Of a DNA stretch of 47,080 bases, positions 34,188 through 42,588 are shown in pieces; the stretch's first letter is position 1; every line of letters begins with the position of its first letter. The notes under the pieces are model-generated. The model did no database searches, was not told the DNA's origin, and was given only the letters and a program-made list of their open reading frames with translations. The DNA is from Desulfotalea sp. GTDB taxonomy: Bacteria > Desulfobacterota > Desulfobulbia > Desulfobulbales > Desulfocapsaceae. The translations under genes were made by a program, and so were the position numbers. The stretch lies in NCBI GenBank assembly GCA_002733995.1, contig NVXR01000039.1, positions 1 to 47,080 on the forward strand. The letters are read 5' to 3'.

Positions 34188-34689
34188 AATCTGTTATCGA
34201 GCATTGTGGGCAGAACCTTGGATGACTCCAATTGCCTAACTTTATTATGTGCTGCTACGTGGGCTCTTCTCTTTCCCCCTCAGGATGATATAAAGTGTGA
34301 TATAGCAATAGATTGGCTCTGAAGATATCTTTTCCCCAAAGTGTTATTTTTCAATCAATTAGTGTTATTTAAAGCGAGTTTTTTTGTGCTGTTGCTGGAG
34401 GCCTTTACGGGAAATAACGGGATTTCGTTGATATAAATGCTTTATCGTGGTATACTTGCACGATCAAATTGTGGAAGGGGTGTATATTACTCTGGCAAAT
34501 AAATACATTTTTTACTCATTTAGAACGTTTTCACCTCGTAGTTTTTTGTGCCCTTCAGCTCTTTCGCCTCAGTCCAAAGGCAGAAAATATAGCTACATTT
34601 CTCAGGCCGTATCATTCCAACCTGCATTGTGCAGAATAATATCACTATCTTAATGGAATGGTCCGACCATAATTCCGGGAGGACAAAAA
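34188..34689. other. Intergenic region with the promoter of the head-group cluster
   Basis: About 500 bases. It has a strong sigma-70 promoter at 34428-34456 (listed), a short inverted repeat ATCGTG/CACGAT around the -10 (34444-34449 and 34459-34464), and a long leader of about 225 bases. In that leader CATTCCA (34614-34620) and TGGAATG (34654-34660) could pair. No gene is convincing; a 68-codon frame here lacks a ribosome site. Confidence 0.45.
34428..34456 (+). promoter_or_regulatory. Near-consensus sigma-70 promoter
   Basis: TTGATA (34428-34433), a 17-base spacer and TATACT (34451-34456) make a textbook sigma-70 promoter. Transcription would start near 34463 and read into the nucleotidyltransferase gene after a leader of about 225 bases. 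ATCGTG and CACGAT flank the -10 as an inverted repeat and may be an operator. Confidence 0.65.
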
Positions 34690-35565
34690 ATGAAGAAGAA
34701 TACCCACTATAGTAGTTACATCGATGAACCTGTACGAACAGCTCTATTATTAGCTGCAGGCACAGGTAGTCGTTTGGCTCCTTTAACGGATTCTACTCCA
34801 AAATGCCTTGTTACAGTCAACGAAATCTCGATTCTGGAAAGATTAATATCTTCTCTCCAGGCTCACAACTTTACCCGTCTTGTTATAGTTATAGGATATC
34901 AGGGGGAGTGTATCCGTAATTACCTTGGCAACAAGAAGGGGGGCATGGAAATTACCTACATTACCAGCTCTGTGTACAGAACTACAAACAACATCTACTC
35001 TTTATGGCTGGCAAGAAATGTGATAGATGAGCCGTTTCTGCTGGTTGAAAGTGATCTGGTGTTTGATACTGAAATGTTGACGGATATGCTGGCTCCGGAT
35101 CGAATCGCAGTCGCAAAAATGGAACCCTGGATGAATGGTACAACTGTTACTGTCAATACCCATGGGGAGGTTGAGGCATTTCACGGGACGACCAATACGC
35201 CGGGAAACAATCATTTCAAAACCGTGAATATTTACAGCCTCTCAATGAAAACTTGGGACCTGGTTAAGCAACGGCTGGATCAATATATTGCAGGCGATGA
35301 AGTGAATGGATACTATGAAACTGTTTTCGCAGATATGGTCAAAGAGGGATGTCTTTCTTTCACCCCTGTTTTCTTTGATACCAGAGGCTGGTATGAAATT
35401 GATACCTTAACAGATCTCCGCGAAGCTGAATTGATATGCAGCCCATGGAAACAAGATTCGACCTTTTCAGCCTATCCATCTTTTGGTTCTTTAGTGACAG
35501 CAAAAGATTCTTTGAACGTTAAAGTGTCTTCGTCAATGGCACCACGCGCGAACATTACACAGTAA
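34690..35565 (+). CDS. Sugar/phosphonate-type nucleotidyltransferase (LicC/PntC N-domain-like)
   Basis: A 291-residue NTP-transferase. LLLAAGTGSRLAPLTDSTPKCLV is the nucleotide-binding signature G-x-G-x-R...PK, ERLISSLQAHNF follows, and VESDLVFD supplies the metal aspartate. TNNIYSLWLARN and the late GWYEIDTLTDL are like CTP:phosphocholine (LicC) and CTP:2-aminoethylphosphonate (PntC) cytidylyltransferases. It would make a CDP-activated amino alcohol phosphate or phosphonate. A GGGAGG site precedes the ATG. It is 8 bases upstream of a PLP aminotransferase; in PntC the two activities are fused. Confidence 0.85.
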   Translation: MKKNTHYSSYIDEPVRTALLLAAGTGSRLAPLTDSTPKCLVTVNEISILERLISSLQAHNFTRLVIVIGYQGECIRNYLGNKKGGMEITYITSSVYRTTNNIYSLWLARNVIDEPFLLVESDLVFDTEMLTDMLAPDRIAVAKMEPWMNGTTVTVNTHGEVEAFHGTTNTPGNNHFKTVNIYSLSMKTWDLVKQRLDQYIAGDEVNGYYETVFADMVKEGCLSFTPVFFDTRGWYEIDTLTDLREAELICSPWKQDSTFSAYPSFGSLVTAKDSLNVKVSSSMAPRANITQ

Positions 35566-35573
35566 AGAGAATA

Positions 35574-36680
35574 ATGACAATTTCAGAATGTACTCCAGAA
35601 GAACAATATGACTATATTTCCAACCAACATGGTGGGTATTGGCGATATGATTTTGTAGATCACAACTATCTGTATAATCTCTACTTTCCACCAGAAGAGT
35701 ATCTTGATCATTTGCGTGACCATGTGAAACAACTGGTTCTGAATTATCCGATGGCACAGAAGGATTTGGCCGCTTTGGTGGGAGATCTCATCAGTCAACC
35801 CGCTGAGAGAATAGTTGTCGGCAACGGTGCGGCAGAGCTCATCAAAATAATTACAGGAATGAATCGTAAGATAATTGTGCCTGTTCCATCGTTTAATGAA
35901 TATGTGAATGCAGGTCCTGCGGACAATGTGGTCTTGTTTGACCTTCCCGAGCCATCGTTTCAACTAGATGTAGATGAGTTTGCCGCTGCCGCTATTCGCA
36001 GCAAGGCGGAACTGGCAATAGTGGTGTCCCCAAATAATCCGACATCGCTCTTGGTCCCCAAGGAAGATCTGCTCCGGTTAGTGAAACTGTTGGCACCCCA
36101 TAACTGCATGCTCATAGTTGATGAGTCGTTCATCGACTTTGCCAAAAGTAGTGTTGATGAGACCCTTGAAAATGTGATCGAGAACCATCAAAACCTGACG
36201 ATATTTAAGAGTATGAGCAAGGCCTATGGTATTTGCGGTATTCGGATTGGTTATATGCTTACGGCCAATGTCGAGTTTTTAGAAAAGGTGCGTCGTGGTC
36301 TGCATATTTGGAATATTAATGGTTTTGCAGAAGAATTTTTGCGCCTGGCTCCGCAGTACAAAGAGCGATTCAGTGCAAGTTGCGAGACTGTTAAGGCGGA
36401 TCGGGATCTGTTTTATAAGCAGCTGTGTTCAATTCCTGGAATGGTTGTGTACCCGCCCGATGCTAATTATATTTTCTGTCGTTTGCCAAACAACAGTATG
36501 TCAGGACCCGAGTTAACCAAAAAGCTGTTTGTTAAGCACAATATTTACATCAAACATTGTGTGGGTAAAACAATGCCCGCATCCGACAGATATCTTCGTA
36601 TAGCGAGCCGTACCCCTAAAGAAAATAAGCTTCTTGTTGAAGCTGTAACCAATATTCTGGCAGGGGCCAGTCAGTCATGA
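35574..36680 (+). CDS. Class I/II PLP aminotransferase (HisC/CobD/PntC C-domain-like)
   Basis: A 368-residue fold-type I PLP enzyme. VSPNNPTS (about residues 151-158), VDESF with Asp183, FKSMSKAYG with the PLP lysine at 216, and GIRIGYM with Arg224 are all present. The relatives are histidinol-phosphate aminotransferase and threonine-phosphate decarboxylase (CobD), the same group as the PntC transaminase domain. The substrate is probably a phosphorylated or phosphonylated aldehyde or amino acid. It overlaps the next gene by 4 bases (ATGA), so translation is coupled to the phosphatidyltransferase. Confidence 0.85.
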   Translation: MTISECTPEEQYDYISNQHGGYWRYDFVDHNYLYNLYFPPEEYLDHLRDHVKQLVLNYPMAQKDLAALVGDLISQPAERIVVGNGAAELIKIITGMNRKIIVPVPSFNEYVNAGPADNVVLFDLPEPSFQLDVDEFAAAAIRSKAELAIVVSPNNPTSLLVPKEDLLRLVKLLAPHNCMLIVDESFIDFAKSSVDETLENVIENHQNLTIFKSMSKAYGICGIRIGYMLTANVEFLEKVRRGLHIWNINGFAEEFLRLAPQYKERFSASCETVKADRDLFYKQLCSIPGMVVYPPDANYIFCRLPNNSMSGPELTKKLFVKHNIYIKHCVGKTMPASDRYLRIASRTPKENKLLVEAVTNILAGASQS

Positions 36681-37345
36681 CGCCACCTGTTGACAAAGGC
36701 TGTGCAGAACAGACCCTCTCTGAGACAACAATACTTTCATTTGCTGCTGATCCGCCAAACATCTGTTCTTTGATAGGACTTTTCTGTGCAGTTCTAACTA
36801 TATATTTTGCTGCTGTTGGTATGTTTTATGCGGCGATGATCGGTTTGGTCTGGGCAGTATGCTTTGACTGGACCGATGGCATTATTGCCAGAAAGATGAA
36901 GAATCGGAGAAAGGAGCAGGGACTTGTTGGTGCCCAGCTTGACTCCTTGATTGATATTATTAGTTTTGGGATCTGTCCTGCCATAGTACTTCTGAGTTGG
37001 GGGAATTTTAGTCCATGGTTTCTTCCTGGGGCTTTTATCGTTGTTGCCACTGCTGCCCTTCGATTGAGCTATTTTAATGTCTTTGGGCTGGTGGATAAAT
37101 CAACTTATATGGGCCTGGCCCTCGATAACAATGGCCTTATTCTCGTCTTTGTTTTCCTGTTTAGTGAAGTTTTTAGCCACAGCACTTTTTCTATCATTCT
37201 GTATGTCCTGTTTTTATCATTGGCAGTTCTCAATGTAGCCCCCATTAGAACCCCTAAACTTGCTGGTCGCTGGTACTACGTTCTTCTCGCGTATGCCGTG
37301 CTGATGACTGCAATACTAGGGTACCTGTGGTCTGTTGTCTCCTAG
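36677..37345 (+). CDS. CDP-alcohol phosphatidyltransferase
   Basis: A 222-residue inner-membrane enzyme with about six helices. The CDP-alcohol phosphotransferase motif is DGIIARKMKNRRKEQGLVG followed by AQLDSLID. The metal-binding aspartates are all there, but 12 residues separate AR from the final G-x3-D-x3-D, a few more than the usual 8-9. The family joins a CMP-activated group to an alcohol, as in phosphatidylserine or phosphatidylcholine synthesis. Overlap with the aminotransferase gene and the neighbouring nucleotidyltransferase suggest that it transfers the head group they build onto diacylglycerol (inference). Confidence 0.88.
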   Translation: MTPPVDKGCAEQTLSETTILSFAADPPNICSLIGLFCAVLTIYFAAVGMFYAAMIGLVWAVCFDWTDGIIARKMKNRRKEQGLVGAQLDSLIDIISFGICPAIVLLSWGNFSPWFLPGAFIVVATAALRLSYFNVFGLVDKSTYMGLALDNNGLILVFVFLFSEVFSHSTFSIILYVLFLSLAVLNVAPIRTPKLAGRWYYVLLAYAVLMTAILGYLWSVVS

Positions 37346-37398
37346 GATCATATCCCAGAATCGAGTTTTCCCAAATTTTTCGGAATTCTCAGGAAATA

Positions 37399-37436
37399 AG
37401 CATGCCATATCAAGGATATGTCGTGCTTGTTTTTTG
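37399..37436 (+). terminator. Hairpin terminator between transferase and ATP-grasp genes
   Basis: AGCATGCCATATC (37399-37411) pairs with GATATGTCGTGCT (37415-37427), 13 positions with one mismatch and one G-T pair, loop AAG, followed by TGTTTTTT. It may reduce read-through into the ATP-grasp gene, which then needs its own promoter nearer 37490 (TATAAC is present but lacks a clear -35). Confidence 0.65.
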
Positions 37437-37589
37437 AAAATTTCTTACTTTCCATAACGCTATTTCTTCTCGGACAGTTTCCTAGGACCTATATAACGTT
37501 GAGGTTGTTTCAATGAACTACTGTCAGCAGAAATTGTGCTGCAGGGACTTAGAATTTTTTAACATGCACTTTAAGGAAATGATTTTACC

Positions 37590-38861
37590 ATGACAACAGA
37601 TCGTCTATTACGAGAATGTATATCAAGTAATAAAAATGAACTTGTGATTTTTGGGGCAGATAGTTTTGCTCAGTTTCCAACCCGTGACTCTTCGATACAT
37701 TCGAATTGTGACCGTGCCCTGCCGGGGGCCTGTAGCTGTGATTTGGTTGTGTTGCGTGGCCAGCCACAGCACGACTATTATACGTGGCTACGTGCCCATG
37801 GACTTGGGCCTGATCATATTGTTGCATACGAGGAATCCTCCAGGGATCGTTCTCTTTCGGAGTGTATCATCGAAAACCCACAGCCGGTCTTGAATATGAT
37901 TGAGGTTATCGGTCGAAAGCCTGTTTACGTTCCTTGGTATTCAGGGAGAAAGGAAGCCGAGGCAGCGAAGATACTCGGGGCGGAACTTTTTGGAGCACAG
38001 AGAGATGTAACTGTAAAATATAACGACAAGGCTGAATTCAAAAGTATCTGTCAGCAGCTTGGTATACCCGTTATAACCGGTAATTCTTTTACAATGCAGC
38101 CCGAAGATGACAACAATGCCCAGGAGATGGCCCGTATAATAAAAGGTTATCTTACCACCCACGAAACTGTGATCCTCCGTGGCACCCTGGGAGAATCTGG
38201 CATGTCCCTATATAGGACAACAGGTGATGACCTGCCGGAGTTGTATGAAAAAATAGTGGCCACCGGTGAAAAGATGGTCATCATTGAACCCTTTTTAAGT
38301 GTTATATCAAGCCCTGGTGATCAATGGACCATAGATCGAGCGGGTAGAATTGATCACATTGGCTTGACGGATCAGGTTTGCGAAAAAGGCATGGTCCATG
38401 TCGCCACTCAACATGGGCCCCCTGTATCTCCGCGTCTCTATGATATCATCACTCAGACTTCGCGGAAAATTGTCAAACATATGGCCGAAAGTGGATATTG
38501 TGGAGTGTTTGGTATTGATTACATTGTGACCAATGAAGATGTGTTTCCGGTGGAGAACAATGCTCGTTTTAATGGTTCCACTTATCCTCGGCTCATTACG
38601 GATAAGATGAAAAAAGTCATTCCTTCGATCGATTATTGGAAATTCATCAAGATAAAGACGACGCCGTGTACATTTGCCGAACTCACCGCCCTTATCCATG
38701 ACCTTCTTTACGATGGTGTAAAAGTAAATTCAGTCTTCCCATATAATTGTAGGACGTTACAGACTAGAGGCGTTTTTTCTGTTCTCTTGCTCGCAGAAGA
38801 TTTGAATCACCTTAGATATATTGAGGAAGCCTTAAAAGAACGTGGTATCAAAAGGGATTAA
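37590..38861 (+). CDS. ATP-grasp ligase of unknown substrate
   Basis: A 423-residue protein. The C-terminal two thirds are an ATP-grasp fold (about 120-350): MVIIEPFLSV is the adenine-binding strand, and VFGIDYIVTNEDVFPVENNARF carries the Mg-binding glutamate and ENNAR motif. The N-terminal part is a Rossmann-like pre-grasp domain. ATP-grasp enzymes join a carboxylate to an amine, alcohol or thiol via an acyl-phosphate. It may attach an amino acid to the aminated head group or precursor made by the preceding genes (inference). An AAGGAAA site precedes the ATG at a slightly long distance. Confidence 0.82.
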   Translation: MTTDRLLRECISSNKNELVIFGADSFAQFPTRDSSIHSNCDRALPGACSCDLVVLRGQPQHDYYTWLRAHGLGPDHIVAYEESSRDRSLSECIIENPQPVLNMIEVIGRKPVYVPWYSGRKEAEAAKILGAELFGAQRDVTVKYNDKAEFKSICQQLGIPVITGNSFTMQPEDDNNAQEMARIIKGYLTTHETVILRGTLGESGMSLYRTTGDDLPELYEKIVATGEKMVIIEPFLSVISSPGDQWTIDRAGRIDHIGLTDQVCEKGMVHVATQHGPPVSPRLYDIITQTSRKIVKHMAESGYCGVFGIDYIVTNEDVFPVENNARFNGSTYPRLITDKMKKVIPSIDYWKFIKIKTTPCTFAELTALIHDLLYDGVKVNSVFPYNCRTLQTRGVFSVLLLAEDLNHLRYIEEALKERGIKRD

Positions 38862-38964
38862 TGTAGAGATACACTTAAAAACCCCACAACTCTCCGTTTT
38901 ATGGGGCAGTTTGGCTCATAAAAATGGTATGGGGTCCCGTTCAACGTTCACATGGGCGGGATAT

Positions 38965-39001
38965 AAAAAAGGGGACAATAGTAAGATTGTCCCCTTTTTT
39001 T
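38965..39001. terminator. Bidirectional Rho-independent terminator
   Basis: GGGGACAAT (38971-38979) and ATTGTCCCC (38986-38994) form a perfect 9-bp stem with a 6-base loop. TTTTTTT follows and AAAAAA precedes, so it works in both directions. It separates the convergent ATP-grasp and glycerol-3-phosphate dehydrogenase genes. Confidence 0.92.
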
Positions 39002-39079
39002 ATGCTAGACGTCACGACTGGGGAGTATTTTTGCAAAGTGCAACAGACGAAGTGGGAAAGGCTTATTACATGAACTATT

Positions 39080-40744
39080 TCAAACAATATTTTCTGGATC
39101 AGTTTCAGCGAAGTATTCCTTAAATTTTTCGTCTGCCTTGTCTCCGAAGAGTATCTGGCACGCCTCCAGTAAGCCCGCAGAGGCTTGTATTGTTTCTCTC
39201 TGCTCGATAAGGGCAATTTTTGACCGGCGTCTTAAAAAGTCAGATAATTTTGTGATCATTTCACGTCTGCCCGCTTCGCGAAGTTCACATCTAAGATATT
39301 CGGTTCCTTTTATCAGTACTTCGGCCTGATCTGGATCGGCTTGTATCATTTCCAGTAGTCTGAATGCACCGGTGCCATATCTTCGCCATAATCGTGTAGA
39401 CAATTTCTCCGATGATTCTTTTGCCTTGAGGCCATCTAGATTAATGAGTCGTGCCTGGTGCATAAAACGATCTCTTGTTGCAGCATCTGGTTCACCGTAC
39501 CATTTGTAGTCAGGGTACGGTATTTCAATACCCATATTTTTTATGATGTTACAAACTTCATCGCCGACATTAAGGCAATCGGTTAGTTTGCCGCCAAAGA
39601 TTGTGATATAACGGTCCTTACTATTTACTTCGACAGCATGTTTTCTTGATAGCTGCATCCAGTCTGAGTTGCCTCCATTTTCACCGGAGACAACGAGTGG
39701 CCTCACCCCACACCGTTCCGCTATGATGTCAGATGCTTGTAAAGGGGTATCAAGATTTAAAAGGACGTTGATGTTTTCAAGAACAAATGCCCTGTCTTCC
39801 GGGGTGACTTTTTTGGTCGGGGAGTCAACGGGTGTGTCCGTCGTGCCTATACAGGTTCTCACCCCCATTGGAATTACAAAGAACAGACGTCCGTCGCTTG
39901 CAAAAAATGCCAGTACTTTTTTACTGGGGGTTACTCTTTCAACGAGGAGATGAATGCCTTTGGAGAGAAGGATGCGATGTTCTGTTTTCTGTTTGAGGTT
40001 GGAGTTAAACTCATCTACTAATGGACCTGTTGAGTTGATGAGTACCTTGGAACGTATGCTGAAGGTTGCTCCTGATATTACATTTTTAATCTCTGAAACC
40101 CAAATGGCATCCTGGTCACGTGTAGAGCTTACGAGTTGCAGGTAGTTTGCTGCGGTACAACCCGCTGTTAAGGCAGTACGTATAAAGCCAAATACAAATC
40201 TTGCATCGTTGTCGTGGAGGTATGCGTCGGAATATTCAAAGCCGCCTTGGGCTGAATCAGTGTTGATGATTGGTTCTTCTGCTTTGATCCTGGCTTTTGT
40301 TAAATAACGTGGTGTTTTGGTAAAACAGCTACCAATCAGCCAGTAAAGCCAGGTGCCCATCCAGATGAAGACCGGAGGGAAGCGAAAACCTTTGGCAATG
40401 GTGGTGAAAAAACGAATTTCTTTGACCGTAGAGGGGTAGTTTTTAATCAGGTGATTTCTGGATTTGCACAGCTTGCGCACAAGCATAAATTCCAGATTCT
40501 CCAGGTATTTAATTCCACCCCAGGCTAGATTGGAAGACTCCTGACTGGTCATTCCTGCAAAGTCGCCCTGGTCTATGAGCGCAGTTTTAACACCTTTTTG
40601 AGAAAGAGAGGCGGCGGATACCGCACCGTTTATGCCACCACCAATAACCAAGACATCAAATATCTCTTTGGAAAGTTTTTCTATATTTGTGTTTCTCAGT
40701 TGCATTGGTTCCTGGCAGGAGGAACCTCGTATTGTTTCTGTCAT
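39080..40744 (-). CDS. FAD-dependent glycerol-3-phosphate dehydrogenase
   Basis: A 554-residue GlpD/GlpA-type flavoprotein oxidising glycerol-3-phosphate to dihydroxyacetone phosphate at the membrane. The FAD-binding motif VLVIGGGINGAVSAASLSQKG is near residue 31; IDQGDFAGMTSQESSNLAWGG, IGTTDTPVD and YITIFGGKLTDCLNVGDEV are typical of the family. The C-terminal helical domain is present. An AGGAAAT site lies directly before the ATG. A few residues around FAGMTSQESSNLAWGGIKYL vary from the standard GTSSRS motif, so substrate identity is likely but not certain. The gene is alone, convergent to the head-group cluster. Confidence 0.85.
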   Translation of the reverse strand: MTETIRGSSCQEPMQLRNTNIEKLSKEIFDVLVIGGGINGAVSAASLSQKGVKTALIDQGDFAGMTSQESSNLAWGGIKYLENLEFMLVRKLCKSRNHLIKNYPSTVKEIRFFTTIAKGFRFPPVFIWMGTWLYWLIGSCFTKTPRYLTKARIKAEEPIINTDSAQGGFEYSDAYLHDNDARFVFGFIRTALTAGCTAANYLQLVSSTRDQDAIWVSEIKNVISGATFSIRSKVLINSTGPLVDEFNSNLKQKTEHRILLSKGIHLLVERVTPSKKVLAFFASDGRLFFVIPMGVRTCIGTTDTPVDSPTKKVTPEDRAFVLENINVLLNLDTPLQASDIIAERCGVRPLVVSGENGGNSDWMQLSRKHAVEVNSKDRYITIFGGKLTDCLNVGDEVCNIIKNMGIEIPYPDYKWYGEPDAATRDRFMHQARLINLDGLKAKESSEKLSTRLWRRYGTGAFRLLEMIQADPDQAEVLIKGTEYLRCELREAGRREMITKLSDFLRRRSKIALIEQRETIQASAGLLEACQILFGDKADEKFKEYFAETDPENIV

Positions 40745-41272
40745 ATTTCCTGTTCCAATTGCTTGCTAAATAAGCCCCTTGGCGGAACCTTGTGAATCTT
40801 TCGTCTATTTTTTAAAAAATAAGGAGTCATTGTCTGTCCCAAGCTATTTCCCTAAAATTAAACAATGTTTAGGTTCAATGGGGGGAGAAGTGCAAGGCGC
40901 TGTAGTAAAAAATTCGCACCAGGTTGACACCAGTGAAATGAGGTGTAAAAAATAAGCATACTCTCTTCTTTTACAAATATTTAAATGTATCGAACCTCTC
41001 GGGTACGTTTCGCCTGTTCGGTAGAAGGCCGTTTTAACTTCTTAAGGATTGCTCAAGATTTTAATTTCCCTGATGAGTGATTACTTGGTAAGTTACTACG
41101 ATTTTGATATCATAGACAATAATCAATAGTTGCCTTTTTTGAGTAATCTAATGTTACGATTTATGGCTAATTTTCGTGTGGGGTTGTGGAACACAGCATC
41201 GACTATTCTCGTACCTTTACCCCCACAGGTGTGTAAGTATGAAACTGGAGATGGTATTTAACTGGAGGTAGT
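40745..41272. other. Promoter region between glycerol-3-phosphate dehydrogenase and icd
   Basis: 528 bases between divergent genes. It is AT-rich. TGTGGGGT (about 41178-41185) and ACCCCCACA (about 41219-41227) could form a leader hairpin before icd. No gene and no confident -35/-10 pair were found. Confidence 0.35.
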
Positions 41273-42490
41273 ATGCAAAAAATTAAAGTGAAAAATCCCA
41301 TTGTTGAGCTTGATGGCGATGAAATGACGCGTATTATTTGGGCATTTATTAAAGAGAAATTAATACTCCCGTACCTTGATGTTGATCTGAAATACTATGA
41401 TCTGAGTGTTGAAAAGCGTGATGAAACAAGTGATCAGATAACAATTGATGCGGCTAATGCCATTAAGAAATATGGGGTGGGGGTTAAATGTGCGACCATT
41501 ACTCCCGATGAAGCAAGGGTAGAAGAATTTAAGCTTAAGGAAATGTGGAGGTCGCCAAACGGGACCATTCGAAATATTATTGGTGGCACCGTGTTCCGGC
41601 AACCCATTCTCTGTAGCAATGTGCCACGTCTTGTCCCCGGTTGGAAAAAACCGATTGTAATCGGTAGACATGCCTTTGGTGATCAATACCGTGCTACGGA
41701 TTTCCTCGTACCTGAAGCTGGAAAACTTACAATGACATTTACCCCAGCGTCGGGGGGGGAAGCCGTTGAGTATGAAGTGTTTGATTTTCCAAGTAGTGGC
41801 TGTGCCATGGGGATGTACAATCTCGATGATTCTATCCGCGGCTTTGCGAGATCCTGTCTGACCTACGGGCTTAATCTTGGTTGGCCTGTATATCTTTCTA
41901 CTAAAAACACTATTTTAAAAAAATATGATGGCCGTTTTAAAGATATCTTTGCCGATGTGTTTGCACACGAATTCAAGGATAAGTTTAAAGAAGCGGGTAT
42001 TTCCTATGAGCATCGCCTGATTGACGATATGGTCGCAGCGGCCATGAAATGGGAAGGTGGTTTTGTCTGGGCCTGTAAAAATTACGATGGGGATGTCCAG
42101 TCAGATACGGTGGCCCAGGGCTTTGGCTCTTTGGGGCTTATGACTTCTGTGCTACTGACAGAAGATGGAAAAACTGTAGAGGCGGAGGCCGCCCATGGAA
42201 CAGTGACTCGTCACTACCGTGAACATCAGAAGGGAAACGCCACCTCTACAAATCCTATTGCCTCAATCTTTGCCTGGACCAGGGGGATTTCGTACCGTGG
42301 AGTATTTGATGAGACCCCTGATGTTGTCAAATTTGCCGAAACCCTTGAACAGGTCTGTGTTGAAACCGTCGAGGCAGGTTTTATGACTAAAGATCTCGCA
42401 CTTCTTATTGAGGGTGAACAGGCCTTCCTCACCACAGAAGAATTTTTGGCAAAGCTTGATGAAAATCTGCAAGCTAAAATGGCACAATAG
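41273..42490 (+). CDS. icd: NADP-dependent isocitrate dehydrogenase, type II (eukaryotic-like)
   Basis: A 405-residue homodimeric isocitrate dehydrogenase making 2-oxoglutarate, CO2 and NADPH. The sequence begins KVKNPIVELDGDEMTRIIW, has KCATITPDEARVEEF, RSPNGTIRNIIGGTVFRQPI and LIDDMVAAAMKWEGGFVWACKNYDGD, all hallmarks of the type II form found in eukaryotes and some bacteria, not of the E. coli type. A GGAGG site precedes the ATG. The gene stands alone. It supports a TCA-cycle or biosynthetic 2-oxoglutarate route for the acetyl-CoA made by the acyl-CoA island. Confidence 0.97.
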   Translation: MQKIKVKNPIVELDGDEMTRIIWAFIKEKLILPYLDVDLKYYDLSVEKRDETSDQITIDAANAIKKYGVGVKCATITPDEARVEEFKLKEMWRSPNGTIRNIIGGTVFRQPILCSNVPRLVPGWKKPIVIGRHAFGDQYRATDFLVPEAGKLTMTFTPASGGEAVEYEVFDFPSSGCAMGMYNLDDSIRGFARSCLTYGLNLGWPVYLSTKNTILKKYDGRFKDIFADVFAHEFKDKFKEAGISYEHRLIDDMVAAAMKWEGGFVWACKNYDGDVQSDTVAQGFGSLGLMTSVLLTEDGKTVEAEAAHGTVTRHYREHQKGNATSTNPIASIFAWTRGISYRGVFDETPDVVKFAETLEQVCVETVEAGFMTKDLALLIEGEQAFLTTEEFLAKLDENLQAKMAQ

Positions 42491-42509
42491 AAAACTGCCA
42501 TTCTATAAA

Positions 42510-42546
42510 GACACACCTTACCGGGTTACTGGCGGCGAGGTGTGTC
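42510..42546. terminator. Stem-loop between icd and rlmN
   Basis: GACACACCT (42510-42518) pairs perfectly with AGGTGTGTC (42538-42546), 9 bp with a 19-base loop, in the convergent gap. No T-run follows. Probably a 3'-end structure for one or both genes. Confidence 0.45.
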
Positions 42547-42588
42547 GGTCTACTTCTGCTGTATTGGTTCTCTTTGCTCTTTGCTGAG

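Noticed and set aside
34447..34653. 68-codon frame in the leader of the head-group cluster
   Set aside because: It begins inside the -10 region of a strong promoter and has no ribosome site or familiar sequence.
38842..39123. 93-codon frame across the bidirectional terminator
   Set aside because: It runs through the terminator hairpin and into the antisense of the dehydrogenase gene; not a plausible gene.
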